Assembly: GCA_965267435.1 (NCBI GenBank)
Contig: OZ253960.1
Coordinates: 744,001-808,000 of the forward strand
Reading direction: 5' to 3'
DNA: 64,000 bases
DNA from: JAWPMT01 sp965267435
GTDB taxonomy: Bacteria > Bacteroidota > Bacteroidia > Cytophagales > Cyclobacteriaceae
Position numbers and translations under genes: made by a program
Notes under the pieces: model-generated
Told to the model about the DNA's origin: nothing
Databases searched by the model: none
Seen by the model: the letters and a program-made list of their open reading frames with translations, nothing else
In this document: positions 43,044 through 51,925 of the stretch, piece after piece
How the letters are laid out: each line of letters begins with the position of its first letter
Numbering within the stretch: position 1 is the stretch's first letter

Positions 43044-44168
43044 ATGAAGAGCCTTGTCTTTAGTCTCATTATAGTCCTCCTCTCATCTTGCAATGAGCCT
43101 ACCGTGCAGTCAGCAACCTCAAACCCGCAGATTGATCAGGAGGTACTTGCCAGGGGGTTCGATATACCCTACGCCATCGCAGTCATTGGTGAAACTGAGT
43201 TTCTGATCACCGAGAGAATGGGGGGGCTATTTCACTACAGAAATGGTCAGGTGACCGAACTGAAAGGCCTACCAGAGTCAGTTACTTACAAGACAGACCG
43301 CCATTACGGGGGCATGATGGACATCAGTCTTCATCCCCAGTTCAGTTCCAACAAGATGGCCTATCTCGCATTTGTCAATACCGCATACCATCTTTCAGTA
43401 GCAAGATTTAGGTTTGAGAACAGTTCTGTTAACGATGTCGAGATCATTTTTACTTCAGACCAGTTCTGTATTGGCTCCCGCATCGCGTGGCAAGATGATG
43501 AGCACTTCTTTCTCTCCTTCGGCGTAGGAGGGGCCCCTGGACCGGAGTATGGCCCGCAGGATCTGAGTGATCCCCGAGGCAAGATCTTTAGATTGATGGC
43601 AGATGGTTCTATTCCTGCCGATAACCCCCTTCTTCCTGGTAAGACCGAACCCTCAGGCATTTGGAGTTATGGACACCGCGATCCGCAAGGGTTGTTTTAT
43701 GACCTGGTTGACTCGATCCTCTATTCCAACGAGCACGGCCCATTAGGCGGCGACGAATTCAATGTGATCACAAAGGGGGGCAATTTTGGATGGCCACTTT
43801 TTTCTTATGGACTGAATTATGACGGTACCAAGGTGTCCGACCTCACGGCACAGGAAGCGGCAAAACATACCGTCATGCCGGTGAAGTATTGGGAACCGAT
43901 CTTTCGATTGGCTCCCAGTTGCTTGTTCAAACCAGTTGATTGTAACATTGAGAGTCTCAATGATAAATTCCTGATGGGTGGCCTTGCTTATCAGCATCTC
44001 GTGAGCTACGATGTGGATACAGACAGTACAGACATTGTATTGTCGCAAATTGGCAGAGTGCGCGATGTAGCCCAACTCCCCAGTGGCCACCTCGTGATTC
44101 TCATCGACCAGCATAGCCCTGGCTGGCGGGACAAAGGCCGGGTCGTTAAACTCATCCCAAAGGAATAG
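43044..44168 (+). CDS. PQQ-type sugar dehydrogenase-like lipoprotein (GSDH family)
   Basis: 374 aa from ATG 43044 with lipoprotein signal (SLVFSLIIVLLSSC); the upstream Met at 43014 is weaker. A beta-propeller fold is suggested by repeated strands: PYAIAVIGETEFLITERMGG, YGGMMDISLHPQF, YGHRDPQGLFYD (HRxPQG motif of soluble glucose dehydrogenases) and NVITKGGNFGWP. This is the Glucose/sorbosone dehydrogenase family, PQQ- and Ca-dependent, oxidising sugars in the periplasm. PQQ synthesis genes are not in the window. Confidence 0.9.
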   Translation: MKSLVFSLIIVLLSSCNEPTVQSATSNPQIDQEVLARGFDIPYAIAVIGETEFLITERMGGLFHYRNGQVTELKGLPESVTYKTDRHYGGMMDISLHPQFSSNKMAYLAFVNTAYHLSVARFRFENSSVNDVEIIFTSDQFCIGSRIAWQDDEHFFLSFGVGGAPGPEYGPQDLSDPRGKIFRLMADGSIPADNPLLPGKTEPSGIWSYGHRDPQGLFYDLVDSILYSNEHGPLGGDEFNVITKGGNFGWPLFSYGLNYDGTKVSDLTAQEAAKHTVMPVKYWEPIFRLAPSCLFKPVDCNIESLNDKFLMGGLAYQHLVSYDVDTDSTDIVLSQIGRVRDVAQLPSGHLVILIDQHSPGWRDKGRVVKLIPKE

Positions 44169-44205
44169 CATTTTGCAAATTCACCTGAAGTCAAACTACT
44201 AAGAA

Positions 44206-44640
44206 ATGAGCACGAAAGAAGTTATTCGAAAAGGCGAGGGAAAGGACTACGACTACGCCCAGGATCACTGCTATGTCAAGCTCTCTTCCCATCATACAAA
44301 CGGCGAACTGAGCTTTGTCGAGGATACACTGAAACCGGGATTCTACCTGGGAAGACATCATCATAAAATCATGACCGAAGTCTTTTACATCCTAGAGGGG
44401 GAAGTGGAGTTGATATTTGATGATGAGTCGGTAGTTGCGGGCCCCGGGGACACTGTGACGGTTCCACCCAACGTATGGCATGCCGCCCGATGTGAGGCAG
44501 GGGGTAAAATGCTAACGATCTTCAAAAATGGTCAGTTCGATCTCTATTTGGAGAAACTCTCCCAAATGTCTGATAATGATTTTGCGGATGCGGAACTGAT
44601 GAAATCCATTTCAGCGAAATACGACATTTACGAGGAATAA
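44206..44640 (+). CDS. cupin-domain protein
   Basis: 144 aa. A single cupin barrel: FYLGRHHHKIMTEVFYILEGE (motif 1, with metal-binding His and Glu) and GPGDTVTVPPNVWHAARC (motif 2, His). Small cupins bind metals and act as isomerases, dioxygenases or binding proteins; the reaction cannot be assigned. It lies 37 bp downstream of the GSDH-like gene and 22 bp upstream of the GNAT gene, all on plus, so it may be in their transcript. Confidence 0.88.
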   Translation: MSTKEVIRKGEGKDYDYAQDHCYVKLSSHHTNGELSFVEDTLKPGFYLGRHHHKIMTEVFYILEGEVELIFDDESVVAGPGDTVTVPPNVWHAARCEAGGKMLTIFKNGQFDLYLEKLSQMSDNDFADAELMKSISAKYDIYEE

Positions 44641-44662
44641 GGCCCGGGGCAATCACACATAT

Positions 44663-45157
44663 ATGATTGGAATAGAGACTGAGAGACTGGTATTCAGACA
44701 GTGGCAAGCATCGGATTATCCGGCGTTCGTCGCCTTCTTTTCTGACGAGGAGACTGCCCGATTTGTTGGTGGTACCAAATCCAAAGAAGAATCCTGGAGG
44801 TTGATGGCGACTTACATTGGGCACTTCGAATTGCATGGTTATTCATTCATGGCTGTTTGTACAAAGGATACCCAGGAATTGATCGGTGCGGTAGGGATTT
44901 GGAATTCCGAACCGTGGCCAGAACCCGAGCTGGCCTATTGGCTATTGCCGCAATTTCACGGTCATGGATTCGGTACTGAGGCCGGTCTGGCGGTCAAAGC
45001 GTATGCCACTCAAAACCTCAACTTCGAATCTCTCGTGAGCCATATCAATGTCGCCAATGAGCCTTCTATAAAACTAGCCATGAGGCTGGGCGCTGAATTT
45101 GACAAGACCACCCATTTGCTTGATTTTGGACCTCATGAGGTCTACAGATATTGGTAG
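44663..45157 (+). CDS. GNAT-family N-acetyltransferase (RimJ/RimL-like)
   Basis: 164 aa. It has the RimJ/L pattern: ETERLVFRQWQASDYPAF, LIGAVGIWN and the acetyl-CoA motif A ELAYWLLPQFHGHGFGTEAG, then SHINVANEPSIKLAMRLGAEF (in part). It should N-acetylate an amino group of a protein or small molecule. Starts 22 bp after the cupin stop. Confidence 0.9.
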   Translation: MIGIETERLVFRQWQASDYPAFVAFFSDEETARFVGGTKSKEESWRLMATYIGHFELHGYSFMAVCTKDTQELIGAVGIWNSEPWPEPELAYWLLPQFHGHGFGTEAGLAVKAYATQNLNFESLVSHINVANEPSIKLAMRLGAEFDKTTHLLDFGPHEVYRYW

Positions 45158-45190
45158 AACGTTAGATTGTCCTCTCAAAACAGGAAGAGC

Positions 45191-45682
45191 ATGCTGGAAA
45201 TGACTGAACAGGTGCTTTGTGAGTTTGCCCATGGCTACTCACCATCAGATTTCAAACACATCGAATTTACCTGGGATGAGCGCCTCGGCGAAGGCCTGGA
45301 GGATCCAAACATGGGCTTCCGCATGGAGCTTTGTGAGTGTATCAAAGACAGACTTGAAGAATACTCTGACCAACTGATCATCGACCTTTATATGGAACTG
45401 GCGAAATCATCAGTAGAAACATGGGGTGTGTATGAGGACTTCCATCTTTTTGCCAATGAGATCCTGTCAAGAGGAGGAGCCCGGTATTTTGAGCAATACC
45501 TGGAAGGAGCTTCACAAAGCATGGATACGAGCATGTCCAGTGGTGAGTTGGAGCTGGAACCAGATACAATTGATGAGATCTTGACTTATATCAAGGATCG
45601 ATTGTCTGGTACCCCGGATGACGATGGATACGGCTATATGCTGGAACGGTTCGAGCGGCTAAAGGAGCAAGCAAAAGAGTAA
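45191..45682 (+). CDS. small acidic protein of unknown function
   Basis: 163 aa from ATG 45191 (an in-frame TTG lies at 45167). Mostly helical and acidic, with FAHGYSPSDFKHIEFTWDERLGEG, LYMELAKSSVETWGVYEDFHLFAN and YIKDRLSGTPDDDGYGYML (each shown in part). No signal peptide, membrane segment or motif I recognise. Follows the GNAT gene by 33 bp and is convergent with the SDR gene. Confidence 0.55.
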   Translation: MLEMTEQVLCEFAHGYSPSDFKHIEFTWDERLGEGLEDPNMGFRMELCECIKDRLEEYSDQLIIDLYMELAKSSVETWGVYEDFHLFANEILSRGGARYFEQYLEGASQSMDTSMSSGELELEPDTIDEILTYIKDRLSGTPDDDGYGYMLERFERLKEQAKE

Positions 45683-45716
45683 AGGCCGAACCCCGCACAT
45701 AGCTTTTGATGTTCAA

Positions 45717-46475
45717 TCAAAGCCTGCGCAAATGGTATCCACCGTCGACGTTGATGACCTCTCCTGTAGAGTAGGGGAGCAGGTCGCCGGCAATGGCTAT
45801 GACGACCCTGGCAATGTCCTCGGGCGTACCCCATCGGGCAACAGGCAATCCACCCGACGCAATAAAGGCATCGTACTTTTCACGGGAAGGAGCAGTCATG
45901 GAGGTCTCAATGATTCCCGGACGGATTTCATAGACGTTGATGCCATGAACGGACAAGCGGTCCGCATACAGCTTTGTCATCATACTGACCGCTGATTTAG
46001 AGAGGCCGTAGGGCGCCATGTAGGTGGCGGAGACATAAGATGTTAGAGAGGCCATATTGATGATCTTGGGCTTTGACAGCAGGTCGGTGTCGATTTCCAC
46101 TTGCTCGATCATCCATTTCGCAATGCGTTGGGTAAGAAGGAAGGGCCCTTTCAGGTTCACTGACAGGAGGTGATCGAGTGATTCCTCTGTTACCTCCAAC
46201 ATATCCCCTCGCTGTGAGACGGAAATCCCCGCATTGTTGACGAGCAGGTCCATAGCCTTGCATTTTGATTGGCAAAACTCTAGAAGGCGCTCACGGTCCC
46301 CTGCGGAGCTAACGTCTGTTTCAACAAAATGCACATGGTCTCTCTCCTTTTCGGGAGGTGCGATGTCGGCATTGAAGACTTGAAATCCACGACCAGCTAA
46401 TGCCTCAACGATAGCAGCGCCAATGCCTCTTGATCCCCCGGTGACAAGGGCGTTTTTACTAGAATTTTGGTCCAT
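45717..46475 (-). CDS. short-chain dehydrogenase/reductase (SDR)
   Basis: 252 aa from ATG 46475; the extra 20 codons to 46535 lack SDR features. Motifs are NALVTGGSRGIGAAIVEAL (NAD(P) site TGxxxGIG), LLVNNAGIS, NMASLTS (catalytic Ser) and YGLSKSA (Tyr-x3-Lys), then IRPGIIET and EVINVDGGYHL. Such classical SDRs are often 3-oxoacyl-ACP reductase-like; substrate unknown. It starts a monocistronic minus-strand unit. Confidence 0.93.
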   Translation of the reverse strand: MDQNSSKNALVTGGSRGIGAAIVEALAGRGFQVFNADIAPPEKERDHVHFVETDVSSAGDRERLLEFCQSKCKAMDLLVNNAGISVSQRGDMLEVTEESLDHLLSVNLKGPFLLTQRIAKWMIEQVEIDTDLLSKPKIINMASLTSYVSATYMAPYGLSKSAVSMMTKLYADRLSVHGINVYEIRPGIIETSMTAPSREKYDAFIASGGLPVARWGTPEDIARVVIAIAGDLLPYSTGEVINVDGGYHLRRL

Positions 46476-46844
46476 GAAATTGATCAAATCCCCCGGGTAA
46501 TTTACAACACCACGACCAAGTGTTCCGTGGCTCACCCAAATCTATTGATCACGTCGTAATACAATTCGGCGGTTCCCGTTTTGCCGGTGAAGCTTTGGAT
46601 ACAAGGGATCATGCCTCATCTTCGTTCACGAAGACTTCTTCAATCATGCAACTAAAAGTCATCCGCTTCGACATTTACATGAGCAGCGAGGGCATGCAAC
46701 TGGGCTGTTACCACAGAAGATGGCATGGAGAGGTTCACACAGACCCGGGACGAAGTATTTGAAGAGGAGTGATGGCGGCGTCACGCCTCGGGATTTATTC
46801 TCAGCGGTCGCTTCTTTGATTGCCTGAGTTGCGTTATTCCGGAC
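46476..46844. other. intergenic gap with possible gene remnant
   Basis: This 369-bp gap between two minus-strand genes has a plus-strand reading frame starting ATG 46646 (QLKVIRFDIYMSSEGMQ) that is followed, in the +1 frame, by NWAVTTEDGMERFTQTRDEVFE up to a TGA. One frameshift would join them, so a small degenerate gene is possible. The rest shows no known site. Low confidence. Confidence 0.3.
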
Positions 46845-47309
46845 TTACTCCCTGCTGCTAGCTCCCTGGTCCTTTTCTCCGATTTGCTCCAGGTCGTTAT
46901 TTCTCAAAAACTCCAAGACCGCGCGAGCTTGCTCTACATCCAGATTAGGATCGGGCATTTCTATTTTGTGCTTCTTGAGGAGGTCGGCAGCGACGGGGTC
47001 GCGCTCTAGCATCTGATCCACATTGATGATCATATTCATGATCCACTCGGGTGATCTACGGTTGGTCACACCCGCGAAAGATGGCACCGCAAACTCAACC
47101 GTATCCAGTGTGTGGCAGCTGGCGCATTTGTTAGTGAAGATCTCTCTTCCCGTTGTGACCATGGCCTCATCCAGAGGATCAGTCAACTCTACATAGCCCA
47201 CCAAACCCTTTCCATCTGCGGCATCACTGTTACGGGCCTCCGAAGTACCTGAATTACAGGAATATAACGCAAAAATCGAAACTGTCAAAAGCAAAATAAA
47301 TGGTTTCAT
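46845..47309 (-). CDS. c-type cytochrome lipoprotein
   Basis: 154 aa with lipoprotein leader (FILLLTVSIFALYSC) and Ser/Asn-rich linker. It has the haem c motif CASCH (in FTNKCASCHTLD) and the distal Met region IEMPDPNLD. The C-terminal helices (QARAVLEFLRNND) complete a class I cytochrome. Its role as electron carrier to a terminal oxidase or dehydrogenase is generic. No oxidase genes are close. Confidence 0.9.
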   Translation of the reverse strand: MKPFILLLTVSIFALYSCNSGTSEARNSDAADGKGLVGYVELTDPLDEAMVTTGREIFTNKCASCHTLDTVEFAVPSFAGVTNRRSPEWIMNMIINVDQMLERDPVAADLLKKHKIEMPDPNLDVEQARAVLEFLRNNDLEQIGEKDQGASSRE

Positions 47310-47569
47310 GACGCATTGTTTATTTCAGATGTTCATGCCGTCAAGATAGCCGTATTCGCTTGTCGCGAAGTATATGAAACCTTCCATTGAATATGAATTT
47401 GGTCAGGATCACAGGTGAAAAAGTATGACGAAAATCAAAGGGAAGATGAGCTGTAATGAGGGATAACAACAATGAAGCGTCTGCCTAACTCTTTCATGAG
47501 CAATCCCTTGCGGTTGTGGCTTTTATCTATGTAGAATATAACTTTCAGGGAAGGTCTGACCAGGTAATT

Positions 47570-48274
47570 ATGAGTTTTCTAACAGCAGAATGGCGGAAAC
47601 TGGCATTGGCCAACTACGAACTAGATCCTTCAATACTTCTACCGTATGTACCCAACAGAACGGAGCTGGATCTGTGGAAGGGATGCTGCTATGTCAGCCT
47701 TGTCGGCTTCATGTTTGTTGATACAAGGCTCTTTGGCCTACCGATCCCTTTTCACCGAAACTTCGAAGAGGTAAACCTGAGGTTTTATGTGCGGTATCGT
47801 GAGAATAGCATTTGGAAGCGAGGGGTCGTCTTCATCAAGGAAATCGTCCCAAAGCATGCCCTGACGTTTGTGGCAAATACGGTTTACAAAGAGCACTACC
47901 AGACGATGAGTATGGATCACGCCTGGGAAGAGACCAGTGATCAACAGGTGGTGAAATACCTCTGGGGAGGGAATAATCACTTCCATGTGTGGACGTCGAA
48001 GGATGCCTTCGACATGGACCAGGGGTCCGAAACTGAGTTCATCACTGAGCACTACTGGGGTTACACGCGAGCTTCACAGAACAGGACCTACGAGTATGAG
48101 GTCACTCACCCCTCCTGGCGGGTATATGATGTCATTAATTACTCGATCAAAGTTGATTTCGGGCAATTATACGGCGAGCCCTTCGCAGCATTGGGAGCCA
48201 CCCATCCAAAATCTGTAATGCTGGCAGAGGGCTCTAAGATCACTGTTGAGTCGAAAAGGCTCATCTCCAGGTAG
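47570..48274 (+). CDS. YqjF-like DUF2071 protein
   Basis: 234 aa from ATG 47570 (GTG at 47516 is an alternative; family starts near FLTAEWRKLALANYELDP). Segments FMFVDTRLFGLPIPFHRNFEEVNLRFYVRY in part and VVFIKEIVPKHALTF fit the DUF2071/YqjF acetoacetate-decarboxylase-like fold. No catalytic assignment. Monocistronic. Confidence 0.85.
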   Translation: MSFLTAEWRKLALANYELDPSILLPYVPNRTELDLWKGCCYVSLVGFMFVDTRLFGLPIPFHRNFEEVNLRFYVRYRENSIWKRGVVFIKEIVPKHALTFVANTVYKEHYQTMSMDHAWEETSDQQVVKYLWGGNNHFHVWTSKDAFDMDQGSETEFITEHYWGYTRASQNRTYEYEVTHPSWRVYDVINYSIKVDFGQLYGEPFAALGATHPKSVMLAEGSKITVESKRLISR

Positions 48275-48580
48275 CACCACACCCTTGAAGGGCCCTGCCG
48301 TCTGCCTCGGGCGCCGTGACGTCTTCGGGGCACGGTGTCTATTTCGAATCCTAGTATGATCACAATTGCCCAAAGTGATTTAGGCTGGGGATGACAAATG
48401 CAGTCGATCAAGACAAAAAGTTGAGCGAGTCAGTTACATGCGTAGGCCAACGTAGGTAGGAATTTTCCATATGGCTTTTATCCTGCGATAGATGCCCTGT
48501 GTGGGGTAATATTGAGCTTAGGTCCTTTGGGGCTACCTCACACGACCGGAGGACGTTGGTACTGAGCAAAGTGTGATAGT
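48275..48580. other. intergenic gap
   Basis: This 306-bp stretch between two plus-strand genes shows no open frame with clear protein character, no strong hairpin with T-run and no recognisable RNA. It should contain the promoter of the gene at 48581. Confidence 0.4.
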
Positions 48581-49438
48581 ATGAAGATTCTTTGTTTCCT
48601 CTTGTTAACTCTGCTGACATCATTCGTTCGCGGGCAAGTGGCCCTTTTCGAGGAGGGTGTGATCTCTGATAATGGGGTCTTCGGCGCCGCCATGTCACCC
48701 GATGGGGTGGACTTCCTGTTCGTTCAGGCCTACGGTGGCAGGGATACGCTGGAAATCCACCAGTCGCAAAAGATCAATGGTCGTTGGAAGACGCCTACGC
48801 CTGCATTCTTCTCCCGCCGGGAGGTCAAGCAGATCGATCCGTCCTTCTCTCCAGACGGACAAGCGATTTTATACAATGAGCTAGACGCCGGCGAGGGCGG
48901 TTACGACGTCGTCAGGATCGAAAGGAGCGACTCTGGCTGGGGGAAGCCGGAGAAGTTATCAGAGGCAATCAATACCACTGCCCACGAGTTCTATGCGACG
49001 ATGTCCTTGCAGAAGAACATCTATTTTGTGCGAAGGATGGAGAGTAATGATATCTTCGTCAGCCAATTCAAAGATGGTATATATCAAACTGCGGTACCCA
49101 TTGCAGGGCTTGTCAATACCGATAGCAGTGATTCTAACCCTTACATATCTCCTGATGAGGATTTTTTGATCTTCACTTCTAAGCGATCAGATGGGTTCGG
49201 CAATGCCGACCTGTACATTAGTTTCAACAAGTCGGGAACGTGGAGTAGAGGCGTCAACCTTGGGCCGCTGGTCAACTCGGGACACAGCGACTTTTGTCCC
49301 ACGGTGGATATCAGTGGTCGGCGCTTTCTATTCGCCAGAACCGAATTGGTAGGGGATCGCCGAAAGGAGAATATCTATCATGTGCCCCTGGAGGCTTTGA
49401 AGATCGAAGAGTTGAGGGAGCAGGCAGTTTGGAAGTAA
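48581..49438 (+). CDS. secreted TolB-like beta-propeller (PD40) protein
   Basis: 285 aa with signal peptide (ILCFLLLTLLTSFVRG). Repeated motifs are MSPDGVDFLFVQ, IDPSFSPDGQAILYNE, SPDEDFLIFTSKRSDGFGN and VDISGRRFLFARTE, i.e. four WD40-like/TolB blades. No enzyme domain. Exported; likely a binding or scaffold protein. Stand-alone gene with no overlap. Confidence 0.87.
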   Translation: MKILCFLLLTLLTSFVRGQVALFEEGVISDNGVFGAAMSPDGVDFLFVQAYGGRDTLEIHQSQKINGRWKTPTPAFFSRREVKQIDPSFSPDGQAILYNELDAGEGGYDVVRIERSDSGWGKPEKLSEAINTTAHEFYATMSLQKNIYFVRRMESNDIFVSQFKDGIYQTAVPIAGLVNTDSSDSNPYISPDEDFLIFTSKRSDGFGNADLYISFNKSGTWSRGVNLGPLVNSGHSDFCPTVDISGRRFLFARTELVGDRRKENIYHVPLEALKIEELREQAVWK

Positions 49439-49508
49439 CTCCAGGAGTCAGGAGTGGTAGCTTAAGTCTTCGGGGTCTCAATTGCCGTGCTTTGTTCGCT
49501 GCCAACGG

Positions 49509-49796
49509 CTAACCGGCGTGTTTGCGGAATGAGATCGACCGGGTATTGTGGAGTTCGAGAAGCCTTTCATCGCTCATGTACTTCTCCATCCACTCCACTA
49601 CCTGCTCGAGCTGCTGCTCCGTTAAGTGTTTATGGGCCGGACGGTCAATGATTTCGTCCCATTTTGCCTTCAGGGTGTTGTCAAGCGCAATACGCCAGAA
49701 GGCATGCTCCCGAAACGCCAGGTTGGGGTACACTTTCTTCAAACTCTTGGCCAGAGAGAAGTACTTGGATGTCAGTGTATTTTTATCCACAGTCAT
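49509..49796 (-). CDS. small conserved hypothetical protein
   Basis: 95 aa from ATG 49796. Features: NLAFREHAFWRIALDNTLKAKWDEI (in part), LTEQQLEQVVEWMEKYM and a basic tail. I recall similar small Bacteroidota proteins with a YPNLAFREHCYWRIALDN motif, but no function. Its start codon region overlaps a DnaA-box-like sequence (49783-49791). Confidence is moderate because it is short. Confidence 0.65.
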   Translation of the reverse strand: MTVDKNTLTSKYFSLAKSLKKVYPNLAFREHAFWRIALDNTLKAKWDEIIDRPAHKHLTEQQLEQVVEWMEKYMSDERLLELHNTRSISFRKHAG

Positions 49797-50191
49797 TGAA
49801 CGACCGAATATGTGGAAAAAGTTTGACGTTGTCAATTACCGAATTGTTAAATTTTTGCAGCAGTCGGGTAATGCTAATCTTTGGTTATCAGTGTATTAAG
49901 GGAATATTCTGACCGAATTTCGCCAGTATTACTGGATAGCAGCTACCTGAAAAAGTGTGGATAACCCTGATGACAAAGGCATTTATTGACGATAATGGGC
50001 GTGTGACTTGTTAGTTCCAGGTGGGTAAGTCCAAGACTTGATCGAGCAGTGCCTCCCCAATTGAGTTCGTAGGCTTCCGCTTTCGCAACCGTTCTTGAGA
50101 CAGGCAAATCAGCAGCCCAGCTGGATCCATGAAAGAAAAAGCCACGCAGACATTGGTCCGCATGGCCTTAATTAGAGAGCAAAATGAATTT
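49797..50191. other. 395-bp gap with DnaA-box-like sequences
   Basis: TGTGGAAAA (49811-49819) and TGTGGATAA (49956-49964) lie in the gap, with TTATCCACA at 49783-49791 in the flanking gene. The last two are perfect 9-mers of the E. coli-type DnaA box. The left half is AT-rich (AATTGTTAAATTTTTG). A short plus-strand frame at 50130 (MKEKATQTLVRMALIREQN) overlaps the GMC gene end and is not convincing. No tRNA or terminator seen. Confidence 0.4.
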
Positions 50192-51901
50192 TTAGATATT
50201 CCCTCTTTTCAGTTCCTCGACCGCGAAGTTGGCTGCTCGGGCCGCCAGTGCCATGTAGGTGAGTGAGGGGTTTTGAGTGGAAGTTGAGGTCATGCAGGCG
50301 CCATCCGTCACAAAGACGTTTTTGCAATGGTGCAACCGGTTCCACTTGTCGAGGAGTGATGTCCGCGGGTCCCGGCCCATTCTTACACCTCCCATTTCAT
50401 GTATGTCGTTGCCGGGCTTCCGGCCACTATTGTCCACGCATCGGATTTCCTGAAATCCAGCTTTTTCAAACATCTCGGTGAATTGATCGCAGAAGTCTTT
50501 CGTCATCTTCTCGTCGTTGTCGTCGTAGTCCACTTTGACGTGCAGCAGAGGTACTCCCCAGTCGTCGGTTTGCTCCGCGTCGAGCCAAACCTGGTTTTCC
50601 GCCTTGGGGATGGTTTCACCCATCATATGTGAACCCACACGCCATTCACCATTCGTTGAGGTGGCCATCAGGTTTTCGTGGAGTGTAGCGCCGAATCCGT
50701 CGTCATTGACAGGACGCATTGGCCCTGCGCCAAAACCAGCGGCATAGCCTCGTAGAAAGTCAGTTTCCTGCCGATACACATTTCGGAACCGTGGGAAGTA
50801 TGCGCTGGTGGGTCGTCGGCCTTCGTCTTTAAAGTTCTTGTGTCCTTCATGCACTCCACTGATGCGTGCCCGATAGTTGTGAAATGCGATGTATTTCCCA
50901 AGCAGACCACTGTCGTTACCCAGCCCATTGGGGAAGCGGTCCGACGTAGAGTTGAGCAGTATCAGGTTGGTATTCAGTGCTGAGGCATTGACAAAAACCA
51001 CCTTCGAGAAATACTCCGTCGTTTCCTTGGTATTTGCATCGACCACGCGCACGCCTGTGGCCTTTCCAGACGCCTCATCATAGATGATAGAGTGTACGAC
51101 TGAGTGCGGTCGCAATGTGAGGTTGCCCGTCTTCTGCGCCCATGGAATGAGCGTGGAATTGGCATTGAAATAGCCTCCGAAGGGGCAGCCCCTTTGACAA
51201 AGGTTTCGGCCTTGACAAAGCCCACGCCCCTGCTCCTGGAAAATCGGCCGGGTTTCGGTCAGATGGGCGCACCGTGCGTAGATCACATGCCTGTCGCGGT
51301 AATTTTCTTTGACTACCTGCTGGAAGTACTCTTCCACGCAATTGAGATCCCAGGCTTTTAGAAAGTCGCCGTCGGGTAGGGTGTCCAGACCATCCTTGTT
51401 ACCAGAAACACCGACGAATCCCTCCACATACGTGTACCATTCGGCCAGGTCTTGATATCGGATCGGCCAATCAACCGCAAAGCCATCTCTCGCGGGACCC
51501 TCAAAGTCGTGGTTGCTCCATCGCTGGACCTGCCTCGCCCACATGATCGACTTGCCGCCGACCTGGTATCCGCGGATCCAGTCAAAAGGGCTCTCCTGCA
51601 CATAGGGGTGCTCCTTGTCTTTGACGAAGAAGTGCTTGGCATCCTCCCGGAAGGCATAGCAACTGGAGGCAATGGGATTCTCGCTGCGTTCGGTGTGTGT
51701 CAGTTGGCCTCGGTGTGGGAACTCCCACGGCTGCATGTTGGTGGTAGGGTAGTCTGTTATATGTTCGACATTTCTACCGCGTTCGAGCAGGAGCGTTTTC
51801 AAGCCCTTGTCGCAAAGTTCCTTGGCCGCATATCCGCCACTCATTCCCGCCCCAATGACGATGGCGTCGTAACTATTGTTAGTTGATTGCATGGATTTCA
51901 T
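50192..51901 (-). CDS. GMC-family oxidoreductase (FAD-dependent dehydrogenase)
   Basis: 569 aa. FAD dinucleotide motif YDAIVIGAGMSGGYAAKEL near the N-terminus, IRGYQVGGKSIMWAR (GMC signature-like region), HEMGGVRMGRDP (active-site His region) and FVTDGACMTSTSTQNPSLTY at the C-terminus. This is the glucose-methanol-choline type, close to gluconate 2-dehydrogenase/sorbitol dehydrogenase flavoproteins that use membrane acceptors. No export signal is visible; the partner subunit may carry it through Tat. Downstream of the subunit-3-like gene (24-bp gap). Confidence 0.93.
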   Translation of the reverse strand: MKSMQSTNNSYDAIVIGAGMSGGYAAKELCDKGLKTLLLERGRNVEHITDYPTTNMQPWEFPHRGQLTHTERSENPIASSCYAFREDAKHFFVKDKEHPYVQESPFDWIRGYQVGGKSIMWARQVQRWSNHDFEGPARDGFAVDWPIRYQDLAEWYTYVEGFVGVSGNKDGLDTLPDGDFLKAWDLNCVEEYFQQVVKENYRDRHVIYARCAHLTETRPIFQEQGRGLCQGRNLCQRGCPFGGYFNANSTLIPWAQKTGNLTLRPHSVVHSIIYDEASGKATGVRVVDANTKETTEYFSKVVFVNASALNTNLILLNSTSDRFPNGLGNDSGLLGKYIAFHNYRARISGVHEGHKNFKDEGRRPTSAYFPRFRNVYRQETDFLRGYAAGFGAGPMRPVNDDGFGATLHENLMATSTNGEWRVGSHMMGETIPKAENQVWLDAEQTDDWGVPLLHVKVDYDDNDEKMTKDFCDQFTEMFEKAGFQEIRCVDNSGRKPGNDIHEMGGVRMGRDPRTSLLDKWNRLHHCKNVFVTDGACMTSTSTQNPSLTYMALAARAANFAVEELKRGNI

Positions 51902-51925
51902 CTATTTCGTAGGTATCGCCACCAC

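Noticed and set aside
17521..49994. 14-base identity ATTTATTGACGATA at 17521 and 49981
   Set aside because: In a 64-kb window several 14-base matches are expected by chance; there is no other shared sequence around it.
50128..50270. Short plus-strand frame starting ATGAAAGAAAAAGCC
   Set aside because: Mostly antisense to the end of the GMC gene, with no known motif beyond its first 20 codons.
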